Shown here: piece after piece, positions 7,580 through 17,103 of the stretch
Layout of the letters: every line of letters starts with the position of its first letter
How positions within the stretch are numbered: the first letter of the stretch is position 1
Assembly: GCF_000759025.1 (NCBI RefSeq)
Contig: NZ_JPOS01000034.1
Coordinates: 1-64,000 of the forward strand
Direction of reading: 5' to 3'
From: Phaeodactylibacter xiamenensis
GTDB taxonomy: Bacteria; Bacteroidota; Bacteroidia; Chitinophagales; Saprospiraceae
Length of the DNA stretch: 64,000 nucleotides
Notes under the pieces: model-generated
What the model saw: only the letters and a program-made list of their open reading frames with translations
Database searches by the model: none
Told to the model about the DNA's origin: nothing
Program-made: the position numbers and the translations under genes

Positions 7580-8080
7580 ATGGAAATAAACTGGATTGCA
7601 ATCGCCGTAAGTGCGCTCATACCGCTGGTTATTGGCGCGATTTGGTACAACCCCAAAGTACTGGGCAAAGCCTGGATGCAGGCGAGTGGCGTCACAGAAG
7701 AACAAGTACAGACCGGCAATATGCTGGTCATCTTCGGGCTGACTTACGTTTTTGGGCTGCTGGCCTCTCTTACCTTAAGTTTCTTGGTCGTGCATCAGGG
7801 ACACCTGTACTCCATCCTGGTTAATGAACCGGGCTTCGGGGAGGAGGGTTCGGACATCATGCGGTACATCGGGGACTTTATGACCAACTACGGGGATAAC
7901 TTCCGCACTTTCAAGCACGGTGCCTTCCATGGCCTGATGACCGGGATTACCTTTGCTTTGCCCATTATTGCCATCATCGCACAATTTGAGCGCCGCCCCT
8001 GGAAGTACATCTGGATCCACGCCGGCTACTGGGCCCTGACGCTTATGCTCATGGGCGCTGTCATTAGCGGGTGGCAGTAA
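7580..8080 (+). CDS. DUF1761-family membrane protein
   Basis: A 166-residue integral membrane protein with four predicted helices: near residues 5-22, 48-70, 113-130 and 142-163. The opening INWIAIAVSALIPLVIGAIWYNPKVLGKAWM is the DUF1761 hallmark. The function of the family is unknown. It is divergent from the SnoaL-like gene; the ATG follows an AT-rich leader with a weak TACTTTAG box. It is probably monocistronic, because the repeat-rich intergenic region follows. Confidence 0.8.
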   Translation: MEINWIAIAVSALIPLVIGAIWYNPKVLGKAWMQASGVTEEQVQTGNMLVIFGLTYVFGLLASLTLSFLVVHQGHLYSILVNEPGFGEEGSDIMRYIGDFMTNYGDNFRTFKHGAFHGLMTGITFALPIIAIIAQFERRPWKYIWIHAGYWALTLMLMGAVISGWQ

Positions 8081-8132
8081 TTTTTCACCGGGCGCAATTG
8101 TCCGCAAAGCTCGTCAGCTTAGATATGGATTG

Positions 8133-8333
8133 GGTTCACGCAGAGCCCGCGAAGTGTCACGCAAAGTTCGCAGAGGTTGGCGGAGTGGCTAATTGTGTGG
8201 CGGGCGGTTCACGCAGAGCGCGCAAAGGGGGGCACGCAAAGTTCGCGAAGTGTCACGCAAAGATCGCAAAGTTTGCCTGTGCGGTCTTTCGCTCTGTGGT
8301 CTTTGCGTACCCTTCCTCCGCGCCCTTTGCGTG
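8133..8333. repeat. CGCAAAG-type dispersed repeat cluster
   Basis: Two direct copies of a block of about 44 bp beginning GGTTCACGCAGAG (8133-8176 and 8206-8250) are followed by a third partial CACGCAAAGATCGCAAAG (8254-8271) and then inverted copies (CTTTGCG at 8301, CTTTGCGTG at 8325-8333). The short word CACGCAAAG occurs at 8158, 8233 and 8254. Similar CGCAAAG-rich repeats are scattered in many bacterial genomes. This fills most of the 279-bp gap; I see no gene in it. Confidence 0.7.
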
Positions 8334-8359
8334 ATTTATCCCGTGTGCTTCCGTCCCAA

Positions 8360-11300
8360 CTACCGCACCAACATCACCCCACCTTCACGCTCTACCTCCA
8401 GTTCCTGCCCACAGTAAAAGACCTGCCCCTTCAGGTGGTAGACATACAGGCCGGTATTCATCAGCGTGCCTTTGAACGCCCCATCCCATCCCAGTGCCGG
8501 ATCGGTACTTTCAAACAGCTGATTGCCCCAGCGGTCAAAAACCATCAGGTTGAAGGACTGCCACTCCAGGCCCGGTGCCGGGTAAGCCCGGAAGGTATCG
8601 TTATTGCCATCCTCATTGGGGGAGAATGCGGTGGGCAGGTAAAGGAAAGCCGCTTCGTCCACCCGTGGAGCGGTGACGTTGAAGTTCAGCGTCAGCACCT
8701 CACAGGCGTTGCTGAGGGTCAGTTGGTAAGTACCGGCAGTATCGAACTGCGCCATCGGGCCGCTTTCTCCATTGCTCCAGTTGTAGGAAAGCTCTGATTC
8801 TGTGCCGGAGAGCACCACGGCATCTACTGTAGTCGATGGTGTTTCGCAATCGCCGGGCTGAATGTCAAGTTCGGCCTGTAGGGGCGGCAGTGCTTCAACG
8901 GTCGCCATGAGCGTAGCCGTACAACCATTGCTGGTGTTGGTAACAGTCAGGCTGTAATCGCCAGCGCTCAGGTTGCTGAATGCCGGGGCGCTCTGCGTAG
9001 GGAAACCTTGCAGGGTGAAGGTCAGTGGTTGCTGGGAGCTATCCTGAACTACCAATGCCCCTGTACTGCCTTCCGGGCAACTGGGCGCTGTGGTTGCTAT
9101 CGGCATGGGAGCAGATAGTTCTTCCACCCGCACCAGCACAACAGAATCGCACCCTTCGCTATTGGTCAGTTCCAGCTGCAGGGAATCGCCCGGGCTGAGG
9201 GATTGCCCTTCAAAATCAATGGTCGTTCCGGTACAGGCTTCGAGATTGATGGTGGTGAAGCTGGGGTCAGCTGTTCCCACTTCCACAAACACGAGGGAGT
9301 CACAGCCTGCTGCACTTTGGAAGGTAAAGACCGTATCCTGCCCGGTCTGAAGCTCGGTGCCGTTATAATCAACACTTGCTCCTGCACAAGCGGAGAGGGC
9401 GATGTTGGTCTCCAAAGCTTCCACCGCCTCTACTTCCACTGTAACCACGGAGTCACATCCATTGGCATTGATAAAGGTGAAGTTGGCAGACTCGCCCGCC
9501 GGAATGGCTGTGCCTTCGTACAAGTAGTTAGTGCCTGAACAGGCTTGCACCTGCAAGGTTGAATCGGTGGGTGTCAGGGTTTCTACAACCACCGTGACCA
9601 CGGAGTCGCATCCATTAGCATTGGTGAAGGTGAATTCCTGTTGCGTTCCTGCGGGTACAGGCGTGCCGATGTAGTCTGCACTTTCGCCCTGACAAGCCGC
9701 AAGATTGAGTGTGGAGTCGGTGGGCAACAGGGTTTCGACGATCACGGTGACCACGGAGTCGCATCCATTGGTATTGGTGAAGGTGAAGTCTTGCTGCGTC
9801 CCTGCGGGTACAGGTGTACCGAGGTAGTCTGCGCTTTGGCCCTGGCAAGCAGCGAGATTGATTGTGGAATCGGTGGGCAACAGGGTTTCGACGATCACGG
9901 TGACCACGGAGTCGCACCCATTAATATTGGTGAAGGTGAAGTCTTGCTGCGTCCCTGCGGGTACAGGTGTACCGAGGTAGTCTGCGCTTTGGCCCTGGCA
10001 AGCGGCGAGATTGATCGTGGAATCGGTGGGCAACAGGGTTTCGACGATCACGGTGACCACGGAGTCGCACCCATTAATATTGGTGAAGGTGAAGTCTTGC
10101 TGTGTCCCAGCGGGCACGGGTGTGCCAAGATAGTCCGCACTTTCGCCCTGGCAAGCCGCGAGATTGATTGTGGAATCAGTAGGCAACAGGGTTTCAACGA
10201 CCACGGTGACCACGGAGTCGCACCCATTAATATTGGTGAAGGTGAAGTCTTGCTGCGTCCCTGCGGGTACAGGCGTACCGAGGTAGTCTGCGCTTTGGCC
10301 CTGGCAAGCCGCGAGATTGATTGTGGAATCAGTAGGCAACAGGGTTTCAACGACCACGGTGACCACGGAGTCGCACCCATTAATATTGGTGAAGGTGAAG
10401 TCTTGCTGCGTCCCTGCGGGTACAGGCGTACCGAGGTAGTCTGCGCTTTCGCCCTGACAAGCCGCGAGATTGATCGTAGAATCGGAGGGTAGGAGGGTTT
10501 CTACAACCACCGTGACCACAGAGTCGCATCCATTGGCATTGGTGAAGGTGAATTCCTGCTGCGTCCCTGCGGGTACCGGCGTGCCGAGGTAGTCAGCGCT
10601 TTGGCCCTGGCAAGCGGCAAGATTGATCGTAGAATCGGTGGGCAGTAGGGTTTCAACAACCACAGTAACTATGGAGTCGCATCCATTGGCATTGGGAAAG
10701 ATGAAGTCCTGTTGTGTTCCCGCCGGCACCGGCGTACCCAGATAGTCCACATTTTCCCCCTCACAAGCGGCGAGGGTAAGTGTGGAATCCGTAGGCAACA
10801 GCGTCGCCACCACCACCGTCAATATGGAATCACAACCTGCAACATTTGTAAGTATAAAATCCTGCTGTGTACCGGCCGGGATAAGCGTGCCCTGATAATC
10901 GAAAGCTTCATTCTCGCAAGCGCTGGCCTGCAGGGTGGCAGCTGTGGGTTGTAGTATGTCAATAGAAACCTGCACCAGGCTGTCACAGCCCCAGAAACTA
11001 CTCAGCGCACTTTCCAGAATGGTATCCTGTACATAGGTTACCCCTTCGTAAACTACCGAGTCACAGCCCGAAAAGCTAAAGTTGGTGGTGTCAGGCGTGC
11101 AATTCACCTGTAGCAGCCAGTCGGCCGGGAAGGCAAGGAAACAGCCAAAGGTGGTGGTGTCGATTTCGGTGTAAACCGGCACCAATTCCTGTGGCAGCTG
11201 CGTAGTATCCAGCTGTAGCTGATAGTCGCCCGCCGGGAGATTGGGGAAGGTGTAACCATTGGGGGCAATTGCTGTAAGGCTGTTCAGCAGGCTGTTGTTT

Positions 11301-14300
11301 TGCAACAGGTCAATGACGGCCCCGCTGTAGAGCGTATCTGCTGCGTCAATGATGCCATTATCGTTGACATCGATGTACACCTGCCCTTCCAGCTGACTTA
11401 ATCCGTCGAAGAGTTCCAGTTGTAAGGGTTCCGAGGACAGAGCGCAGCCATTCTCGGCAACCATATCCAGCCAGTAACTGCCGCTTTCGGTGGCGATGAG
11501 CTCGGGGACGGTGGAGGAAGGTGCTCCCAGCGGCAGGCCTTCAAATACCCACTGATAGGTGCTGATGCCGGGGATTTCGGGCAGGCAAAGGGTGTCCGGG
11601 CGGCAGCGGCTGTAACAGCCATTGGGCACCAGTGAAATATCCGGGCCGGGCTCAATCTCCAGGGTGTTGCTTTCGCTTTCGCATCCGAAACCGTTAGTGG
11701 CCGTCACGGTGTAGCGCCCGGGCTGATCGGTTTGCATGACGGGACCGGTAACGCCATTGCTCCAGCGGTAGGAGAGAGAAGGGGCAGGGCTGTCTACTGA
11801 GAAAGTGACCAAGGTACCTTCGCACACAAAACCACCGGGCGATTGACTGATCTGTACTTCCGGTACCGGATTGACAATCACGGTGAAGGGGCCTTCCATG
11901 TTGATGCAACCGGAAGCCGTTTCGGTTACCGTCACGTCAAAGGTATAAGTGCCGGCGGTAAGCAAGTTGCCCCGTTCATCGGAGAACTCTATGGCGACCG
12001 CACCGGTACCGTTCGACCAGGTGTAGGAGTAGTCAGGATTCGCCAGGGTTTCCAGGAAGACATCGGTGCCCTCGCAAACTTCCAGGGTGTCGTATTCATA
12101 GCCTAGAAGTTGGCCCAGTTCGTTGTAGATCGCCGCCCGGATGGTGTCTTCGGGGGCAGGGCGGAAAGCCAGTTCGACCGGGTCAGTTGTATAAGTGCAG
12201 CCATTTGAATTGGTAACGGTAACATCGTAGATACCGGTTCGGGTAACAAACAGGCTGTCCCCGGCCTGGCCATTGCTCCACGCCCAGGAGACGCCGCCCG
12301 GAGGTGCTGTAAGTACGGCCGTATCCCCCGCACAAAATTGAGTGCCATTCGAGCTAATCATACCGCTCAGGGTATTGGGCAGAATGGTCACCGTTGCTAC
12401 GTAAGTGCTGTCGCAGCCAAAGCGCCCGATGGCCGTCAGAGAGACCGTGTAGGTGCCTGGATTTTCAAAGCGGTGGTAGGCGATAGTCCCTTCGGCTTCG
12501 TTGGCTTCTGCGCTGGCCGGGTCGCCGAAGCTCCAGAAAAGTTCTGTGACATCAGGCCCGGCATCGGCTTCAAATTGTACGGCTTCGTCGGCACAACTTA
12601 CGGCGGGCTGCGGGAAAGCTACCTCGGGCAGGCCCTTGACAGTGACCGACCGGCTGAAGGTAGAGGTGCAGCCGTTGCTCGTGATGGTCAGGCTGGCGGT
12701 GTATACGCCCGGAGCGGTATACAAGTGTTGGGGGGCAGGCAGGTTGGAAGTGTTGTTCGGGCTGGCAGGGTCGCCAAAGTCCCACGCCCAGCTGTCGATC
12801 GTTGCCCCGTCGATAAAACGGGACAGGTCAATGAATGTCGTAGGCCCGCCTGCACAAACGGTGTCGGCATTGAAATGGGCGACCGCATAGACCGTGTCCG
12901 GCCGGTAGAAAGAGCAGGTGGTCGCCTGCCCGGTGGAGGGGTCCGTAAATTCTCCAACAAAAAACACCCGGTAGTAGCCGGGGCTGGAAAACACGTGGCT
13001 GGTCTGCAGGGTGCCAAAGGAGATATTCCCCGGGCCGCTGCCGGGGTCGTCAAAATTCCATACAGCAGTGCCTGGGATATAATTGGCAGACACGATGGCT
13101 TCGTAGCTGCGGTCGTTGCAGTCGCCATTGCTCATTTGCTGAAGGTCAATGGTGCCGGCACAGCCCGGGCTGTTTGGAAAAATGCCGCCGCCAATGCCCG
13201 AGCAACCGAGTACGGAAATGGTATTGGACAAGTCTGTACACCCGTTCTGATCGGTCACACTCACCTGATAAGCCCCGAAGTCGGTCGCGGTGTACTGCGC
13301 GCTGTTGGTTCCTACGGGGTTGCCGTCCTGCAGCCACTGAAAAGTATATCCGGCTTCAGTATCAGTGGCGTAAAGCCGGGTGGAAGGCGGCAGGTTGCAA
13401 AATCCATTGGGGTCAGGGGTGGAAATGCTGACTTCCGGCGCTTCATAGCCGCGGATGAGAAAGAGGGTGTCTTCCGCACAGCCGTTAAAGTCGGTCACTA
13501 CGGTGCGGTAAAAACCGGGGCCAAGGTCAGGGGTGTTGTCCAGGGAAACGATGTTGCCTGTTTCATCCAGCCAAAGGTAGCTGTCGAAAGGGGCTGTGGT
13601 TTGAACCATAGCCGTTTCTTCCGGGCAGAGCACATCCGGGTGGTCCACCACCGGCTCCGGCAAGCCATAGACGGCTACTTGCAGGAGGGCGATCTGATCA
13701 CAGGCTTCCATCGTCAGGGTGGCAAAGCCGGTGTAGTGCCAGCTGACAATAATATCGGCACTGCCATTTTCATTGATAATGGTGCCGGCACCGGCAGGGC
13801 TGATGCTCCAGTTGTAGTCCAGCCCTTCGATATCCGCTACGCTGTAAGAGGTGATTTCCTGATTGCAGGTTTCGTCCGGCCCGCTGATTTGAAGCTCCGG
13901 GAGGGTATCCAAAGCAATAAGCGTGTCGGGAGAAGAGCAGCCTAGTACGCTTTCCTGCCGCACGCTGATTTCGTACGGTGGGGTAGGGCCAAAGCTTACA
14001 TTGACCGGGTTGCCGGTTCGGGTGGAAAGGGTCCCCCCATCGTTGATGGTCCAGAAAAAGCGGGCACTGTTCAGGTCGGATTCTGCCTCGTAAGTGTAAA
14101 CCCGCCCCGGGCAAATCTGCCGGGCGCCTTGTATAGCCTCAATTGCTGGCACGGCCGGCAGCACTCTGAGTACGGCGGAGGCTTGCATCAGGCAGTACCC
14201 GCTTCCGGTTTCGGGCGTGGCGGTCACCTCGTAGATCCCATCTGTAAAGTCGAGGGGGAGCGACCAGGTCCCGGTAACGCTGTTGTTAACCGAAACAGTA

Positions 14301-15844
14301 TCGCCGGTGGCATTTTGGAGCACCCAGGTTGAAGGGGCGGGGCTGCCGCTGGGGATGCTCAGGGCATCAATGGCTATAGTATCGCCGGCACAAGCTTCCA
14401 AAGGTGCTTCTATTAAAAGCCCGGGGGTGATGCGTACCGGAAGGGTATCAGCAGCCACGCAGCCCAGGTAGCAATTGTCGAGCTCCACGGCGACCCACTG
14501 TGGCTGATTGGACAGGAAATTGGCCCATTCCACTACGATTTCGTTGGTGCCTTGCCCTTCCAGGATGGTGCCAAGAGCGCTGGCAGACCATGTCATCGTG
14601 GTGCCTTCGTAAGGAGCGATGCTGTATACGCTGGTTGCTGCCCGGCATACATTGGTTGCGCCGCTGATGGCAATGGTGTCATCCAGAATGGGGACCTGGG
14701 CATCAAAGACACTGGTGCAGCTGCCAGGATCGGGGCAGTCGCTCACTTCCAGTTGCACGGTGCCTGCCGGCCCTTCGTTCCATTCCACGCTGATAAAGTC
14801 ATCCTGCGGGCCGCCACCGTCGATGATGGTCCCGTTGCCGATGATATTCCAGGTGTAAGTGCTGCAATCGGTTGCCGCCTCGTAGGTGCCAATTTGCCCG
14901 GCGCAGAGCGTGCCCACACAGTCTACGATGGGCACTTCCCCTTCTTCCACTACGACGGTCAGGCGGTCCTCATCCACGCATTCGCACTCGTTGAATGCCG
15001 ACAGGGTAGCGGTGTAGGTGCCCGGCAGGTCGTACCGATGGCTGGGCTGCACTCCGGCAGAGGTGTTCCCATCGCCAAAGGACCAAAAGAAGGATTCGGC
15101 GGCCTGGCTGTTGTTGAGGAACTGTATGGATTGCCCCTGACAGACAAAAAGGGTGTCGCCACTGGCTTCGGGCAGGGTTTTGAAATCGGCGATTGGGTCT
15201 TCTAATACTTCGGTACAAGTAAAAACTTGCTGCTCTGTTCCGCACGGGCTGTCGACGATTAATGAAAGGCTCCCAAACCCGGCCTCTTCCCAGGTTACCT
15301 CCACACGATTGTCAAAAATGGTGAAGTCGCTACTGCCGCTGACTTGAGCGGCTACGAGGGTAAAAGAGCTGTCGGAAAGCGTATAACTGACGGTGCTGCC
15401 CGCACAGACAATTTCGCAGTCTTGAGTGCCGCCTGGGGTATTGTTGCCCTGGTTAGCTGAGGGGCAGATCAAGGCCGCATTGGATACAATATCCGGGGTG
15501 GAAGGAACGGCAGTTATAAAGGCCCAGCACCCTGGGAAGTCTCCGCAAATGTTGGGGTCAAGGCAAGCTACCTCATAAATGAACGTTCCTAACCCATCAA
15601 TAATTTCCCCATTGGAAGGGTTCTCGTCATTGACGATCTCTATTTGATAGATTTCCGGGTTGTTCGCCAGGGTCGCGATGTCGCCTTCTAAGACGCTAAA
15701 AATATTTAAGACTCCCTGGGCTTGGCAGCTATCACCGGTGAGGGAAACTTCGACTATTGCATCATGGCAGGAAAAAAGGTTTTGCGCTGTTAAATTCAGG
15801 CAGGGACTGAGAAATATCGCCCACAAGAGAAAGCTCTTTTTCAT
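8360..15844 (-). CDS. Giant T9SS-secreted repeat surface protein (type B sorting domain)
   Basis: A 2494-residue cell-surface or secreted protein. A signal peptide (MKKSFLLWAIF... ending LTAQ near residue 21) leads into many Ig/PKD-like modules, recognisable from FFWSFGDGNTSAG near residue 255 and WAWDFGDPASPNNTS and LFWSFGDPAS around residues 1020-1115. A SdrB-like module (GQVYIDVNDNGIIDAADT) sits near 1485. Residues 1681-2088 are eight 51-residue repeats with a conserved Cys pair (AACQG and NGCDS), flanked by divergent copies. The last 90 residues (YLPTAFSPNEDGNNDTF, VFDRWGNQLFES, GWDGAFKG, GLYVYHLKG) are a gliding-associated type B sorting domain for T9SS export. It is likely an adhesin; the ligand is unknown. 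It stands alone, 123 bases after the TrpF-like gene. Confidence 0.9.
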   Translation of the reverse strand: MKKSFLLWAIFLSPCLNLTAQNLFSCHDAIVEVSLTGDSCQAQGVLNIFSVLEGDIATLANNPEIYQIEIVNDENPSNGEIIDGLGTFIYEVACLDPNICGDFPGCWAFITAVPSTPDIVSNAALICPSANQGNNTPGGTQDCEIVCAGSTVSYTLSDSSFTLVAAQVSGSSDFTIFDNRVEVTWEEAGFGSLSLIVDSPCGTEQQVFTCTEVLEDPIADFKTLPEASGDTLFVCQGQSIQFLNNSQAAESFFWSFGDGNTSAGVQPSHRYDLPGTYTATLSAFNECECVDEDRLTVVVEEGEVPIVDCVGTLCAGQIGTYEAATDCSTYTWNIIGNGTIIDGGGPQDDFISVEWNEGPAGTVQLEVSDCPDPGSCTSVFDAQVPILDDTIAISGATNVCRAATSVYSIAPYEGTTMTWSASALGTILEGQGTNEIVVEWANFLSNQPQWVAVELDNCYLGCVAADTLPVRITPGLLIEAPLEACAGDTIAIDALSIPSGSPAPSTWVLQNATGDTVSVNNSVTGTWSLPLDFTDGIYEVTATPETGSGYCLMQASAVLRVLPAVPAIEAIQGARQICPGRVYTYEAESDLNSARFFWTINDGGTLSTRTGNPVNVSFGPTPPYEISVRQESVLGCSSPDTLIALDTLPELQISGPDETCNQEITSYSVADIEGLDYNWSISPAGAGTIINENGSADIIVSWHYTGFATLTMEACDQIALLQVAVYGLPEPVVDHPDVLCPEETAMVQTTAPFDSYLWLDETGNIVSLDNTPDLGPGFYRTVVTDFNGCAEDTLFLIRGYEAPEVSISTPDPNGFCNLPPSTRLYATDTEAGYTFQWLQDGNPVGTNSAQYTATDFGAYQVSVTDQNGCTDLSNTISVLGCSGIGGGIFPNSPGCAGTIDLQQMSNGDCNDRSYEAIVSANYIPGTAVWNFDDPGSGPGNISFGTLQTSHVFSSPGYYRVFFVGEFTDPSTGQATTCSFYRPDTVYAVAHFNADTVCAGGPTTFIDLSRFIDGATIDSWAWDFGDPASPNNTSNLPAPQHLYTAPGVYTASLTITSNGCTSTFSRSVTVKGLPEVAFPQPAVSCADEAVQFEADAGPDVTELFWSFGDPASAEANEAEGTIAYHRFENPGTYTVSLTAIGRFGCDSTYVATVTILPNTLSGMISSNGTQFCAGDTAVLTAPPGGVSWAWSNGQAGDSLFVTRTGIYDVTVTNSNGCTYTTDPVELAFRPAPEDTIRAAIYNELGQLLGYEYDTLEVCEGTDVFLETLANPDYSYTWSNGTGAVAIEFSDERGNLLTAGTYTFDVTVTETASGCINMEGPFTVIVNPVPEVQISQSPGGFVCEGTLVTFSVDSPAPSLSYRWSNGVTGPVMQTDQPGRYTVTATNGFGCESESNTLEIEPGPDISLVPNGCYSRCRPDTLCLPEIPGISTYQWVFEGLPLGAPSSTVPELIATESGSYWLDMVAENGCALSSEPLQLELFDGLSQLEGQVYIDVNDNGIIDAADTLYSGAVIDLLQNNSLLNSLTAIAPNGYTFPNLPAGDYQLQLDTTQLPQELVPVYTEIDTTTFGCFLAFPADWLLQVNCTPDTTNFSFSGCDSVVYEGVTYVQDTILESALSSFWGCDSLVQVSIDILQPTAATLQASACENEAFDYQGTLIPAGTQQDFILTNVAGCDSILTVVVATLLPTDSTLTLAACEGENVDYLGTPVPAGTQQDFIFPNANGCDSIVTVVVETLLPTDSTINLAACQGQSADYLGTPVPAGTQQEFTFTNANGCDSVVTVVVETLLPSDSTINLAACQGESADYLGTPVPAGTQQDFTFTNINGCDSVVTVVVETLLPTDSTINLAACQGQSADYLGTPVPAGTQQDFTFTNINGCDSVVTVVVETLLPTDSTINLAACQGESADYLGTPVPAGTQQDFTFTNINGCDSVVTVIVETLLPTDSTINLAACQGQSADYLGTPVPAGTQQDFTFTNINGCDSVVTVIVETLLPTDSTINLAACQGQSADYLGTPVPAGTQQDFTFTNTNGCDSVVTVIVETLLPTDSTLNLAACQGESADYIGTPVPAGTQQEFTFTNANGCDSVVTVVVETLTPTDSTLQVQACSGTNYLYEGTAIPAGESANFTFINANGCDSVVTVEVEAVEALETNIALSACAGASVDYNGTELQTGQDTVFTFQSAAGCDSLVFVEVGTADPSFTTINLEACTGTTIDFEGQSLSPGDSLQLELTNSEGCDSVVLVRVEELSAPMPIATTAPSCPEGSTGALVVQDSSQQPLTFTLQGFPTQSAPAFSNLSAGDYSLTVTNTSNGCTATLMATVEALPPLQAELDIQPGDCETPSTTVDAVVLSGTESELSYNWSNGESGPMAQFDTAGTYQLTLSNACEVLTLNFNVTAPRVDEAAFLYLPTAFSPNEDGNNDTFRAYPAPGLEWQSFNLMVFDRWGNQLFESTDPALGWDGAFKGTLMNTGLYVYHLKGQVFYCGQELEVEREGGVMLVR
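9581..10804 (-). repeat. Eight 153-bp tandem coding repeats
   Basis: The unit is 153 bp (51 codons), in phase with the giant surface protein gene. The word CCACGGAGTC recurs at 9598, 9751, 9904 and so on at exactly 153-bp spacing. Each unit encodes TLLPTDSTINLAACQGQSAD, then YLGTPVPAGTQQDFTFTNIN, then GCDSVVTVVVE, with few substitutions (QS/ES, NING/NANG/NTNG, VVVE/VIVE). Nucleotide identity between the central units is very high, so copy number may vary between strains or be collapsed in assembly. Confidence 0.95.
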
Positions 15845-15967
15845 GGGATGTTTGTTGAGATTATGGAAGCAGCCAAAGGGCTTGTAAGGCCACCGAAAGC
15901 TGGCGGCCTGTCAGGTTAAGCAATATCTTTAAGCAGGGCTTTCAAGCTTTGAAGCCAGTAGGCAATT

Positions 15968-16615
15968 TTACTCCTCAAAGGTCTCCAGTGCCTCAAACAG
16001 GTCATCCAGTTTATCAAAGGATTTATAGCCCACTTTTTCCTCTTCGCCCCCCCGTACGCTGATGCCCGCTGCGGCAGTGGTTTCCAGTACCTCTTCCACC
16101 TGCCCGGCCGGGAAGTCAGCGCTTAGCAAGATAGGGAATTCTCCGCAAAGTTCCTGAAGTTGCCCCTGTGCATTAGACTGAATATCAGCCCATTTTAAGT
16201 TGTTTTTGGCAAAGTCGAGCACAAAGTACTGTACCTGGTCTTCGTTGGCCTTCATCTGGGTGGCTATAGCATCGAGCTCGCTCAGGTCCTGCACTACCAT
16301 TTCCTGAATGACGGGCACTTCTGCTTTGTGCAGGGCTTTGAGGGTTTGCAGGTCAGCGAACATGCCCACCTGTACGGCATCGAGCTGGAGCATATCGACG
16401 GCGCCCAGGATTTCATCGTTGGCCTGCAGGTTGAATTCGCCGAGTATTTTCACGCCGTCCACCCATTCGCGGATGGCCTCCATATTGGCAGGGGGGATGT
16501 AGTCTGCGGCTCCGGTATCGAGGTTGAAGCCCAGCCACTCCACTTCCCAGGCGGCGAAATAACGGGCATCAGTAAGGTTAGTCACGGCGCTGGCCTTTAC
16601 TTTTGTCTTTAGCAT
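15968..16615 (-). CDS. TrpF-like (phosphoribosylanthranilate isomerase-like) barrel protein, degenerate
   Basis: A 215-residue TIM-barrel protein whose two ends match TrpF. KVKASAVTNLTDARYFAAW corresponds to the KVCGITNxEDA start, and GISVRGGEEEKVGYKSFDKL to the VDVSSGVE.PGxKDxxKI end. The catalytic Cys of the first strand (KxCG) is replaced by Ala-Ser, and the glycine-rich phosphate loop is not evident, though an Asp is present in FVLDFAKNN. No other trp genes are nearby. It is therefore probably not an active isomerase; the true role is unknown. A TAnnTTTG box on the minus strand (16695-16702) lies about 80 bases upstream. Confidence 0.7.
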   Translation of the reverse strand: MLKTKVKASAVTNLTDARYFAAWEVEWLGFNLDTGAADYIPPANMEAIREWVDGVKILGEFNLQANDEILGAVDMLQLDAVQVGMFADLQTLKALHKAEVPVIQEMVVQDLSELDAIATQMKANEDQVQYFVLDFAKNNLKWADIQSNAQGQLQELCGEFPILLSADFPAGQVEEVLETTAAAGISVRGGEEEKVGYKSFDKLDDLFEALETFEE

Positions 16616-16721
16616 AAACTAATAATGCGTGTTGCTTGTCAATATAAATGGTCGATCCTTTTCGCTGAAGCGATTAATCAGCAGGCTCGCAGTGCAAAGT
16701 TATAGAATTGAAATGTGAACC

Positions 16722-17069
16722 ATGGCACAGCCTTCCTATTATACTTTAGTGTTTGCCGTGACCCGGGAGATTCCGCGGGGGCGGGTCAGTACTTATGGCG
16801 CAATTGCCGATTTCCTGGCCCTGGGCTCCGCCCGTATGGTCGGCTGGGCGCTAAACAACAGCTTCCACGAGGAAGACGTTCCGGCCCATCGGGTGGTCAA
16901 CCGGAAAGGCGAGCTGACCGGGCGCAATCATTTTCCGACACCAACGTTAATGCAGGAGCGGCTTGAGGAAGAAGGTATCCGGGTGGAAGATAACCGCGTG
17001 GCGGACTTCGACGAAGTGTTTTGGCACCCCAAAGTCCTGGGCATGGATTACGAAGTGAAGGTTGATTAA
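16722..17069 (+). CDS. MGMT-family alkyltransferase-like protein (Atl type)
   Basis: A 115-residue protein with the DNA-binding domain of O6-alkylguanine-DNA alkyltransferases: IPRGRVSTYGAIADFL, then ARMVGWALNNSF, then VPAHRVVNRKGELTG. The active-site PCHRV of true alkyltransferases reads PAHRV, so the acceptor Cys is missing. Such alkyltransferase-like proteins bind O6-alkylguanine without repairing it and flag it for nucleotide excision repair. It is divergent from the TrpF-like gene and is followed 34 bases later by the DUF2147 gene. Confidence 0.9.
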   Translation: MAQPSYYTLVFAVTREIPRGRVSTYGAIADFLALGSARMVGWALNNSFHEEDVPAHRVVNRKGELTGRNHFPTPTLMQERLEEEGIRVEDNRVADFDEVFWHPKVLGMDYEVKVD

Positions 17070-17103
17070 AAGGGGTAAACCCCAAAACTTAAACTTAAGC
17101 GAG

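Noticed and set aside
9641-10492. Regularly spaced repeats that could be taken for a CRISPR array
   Set aside because: The units are 153 bp without unique spacers, in phase with a protein, and encode the 51-residue modules.
12338-13945. A 535-residue open frame on the + strand opposite the giant surface protein gene
   Set aside because: It is antisense to a clearly coding repeat protein. Its composition is rich in Gly, Val, Arg and Ala with no domain, as expected for the reverse of a GC-rich gene.
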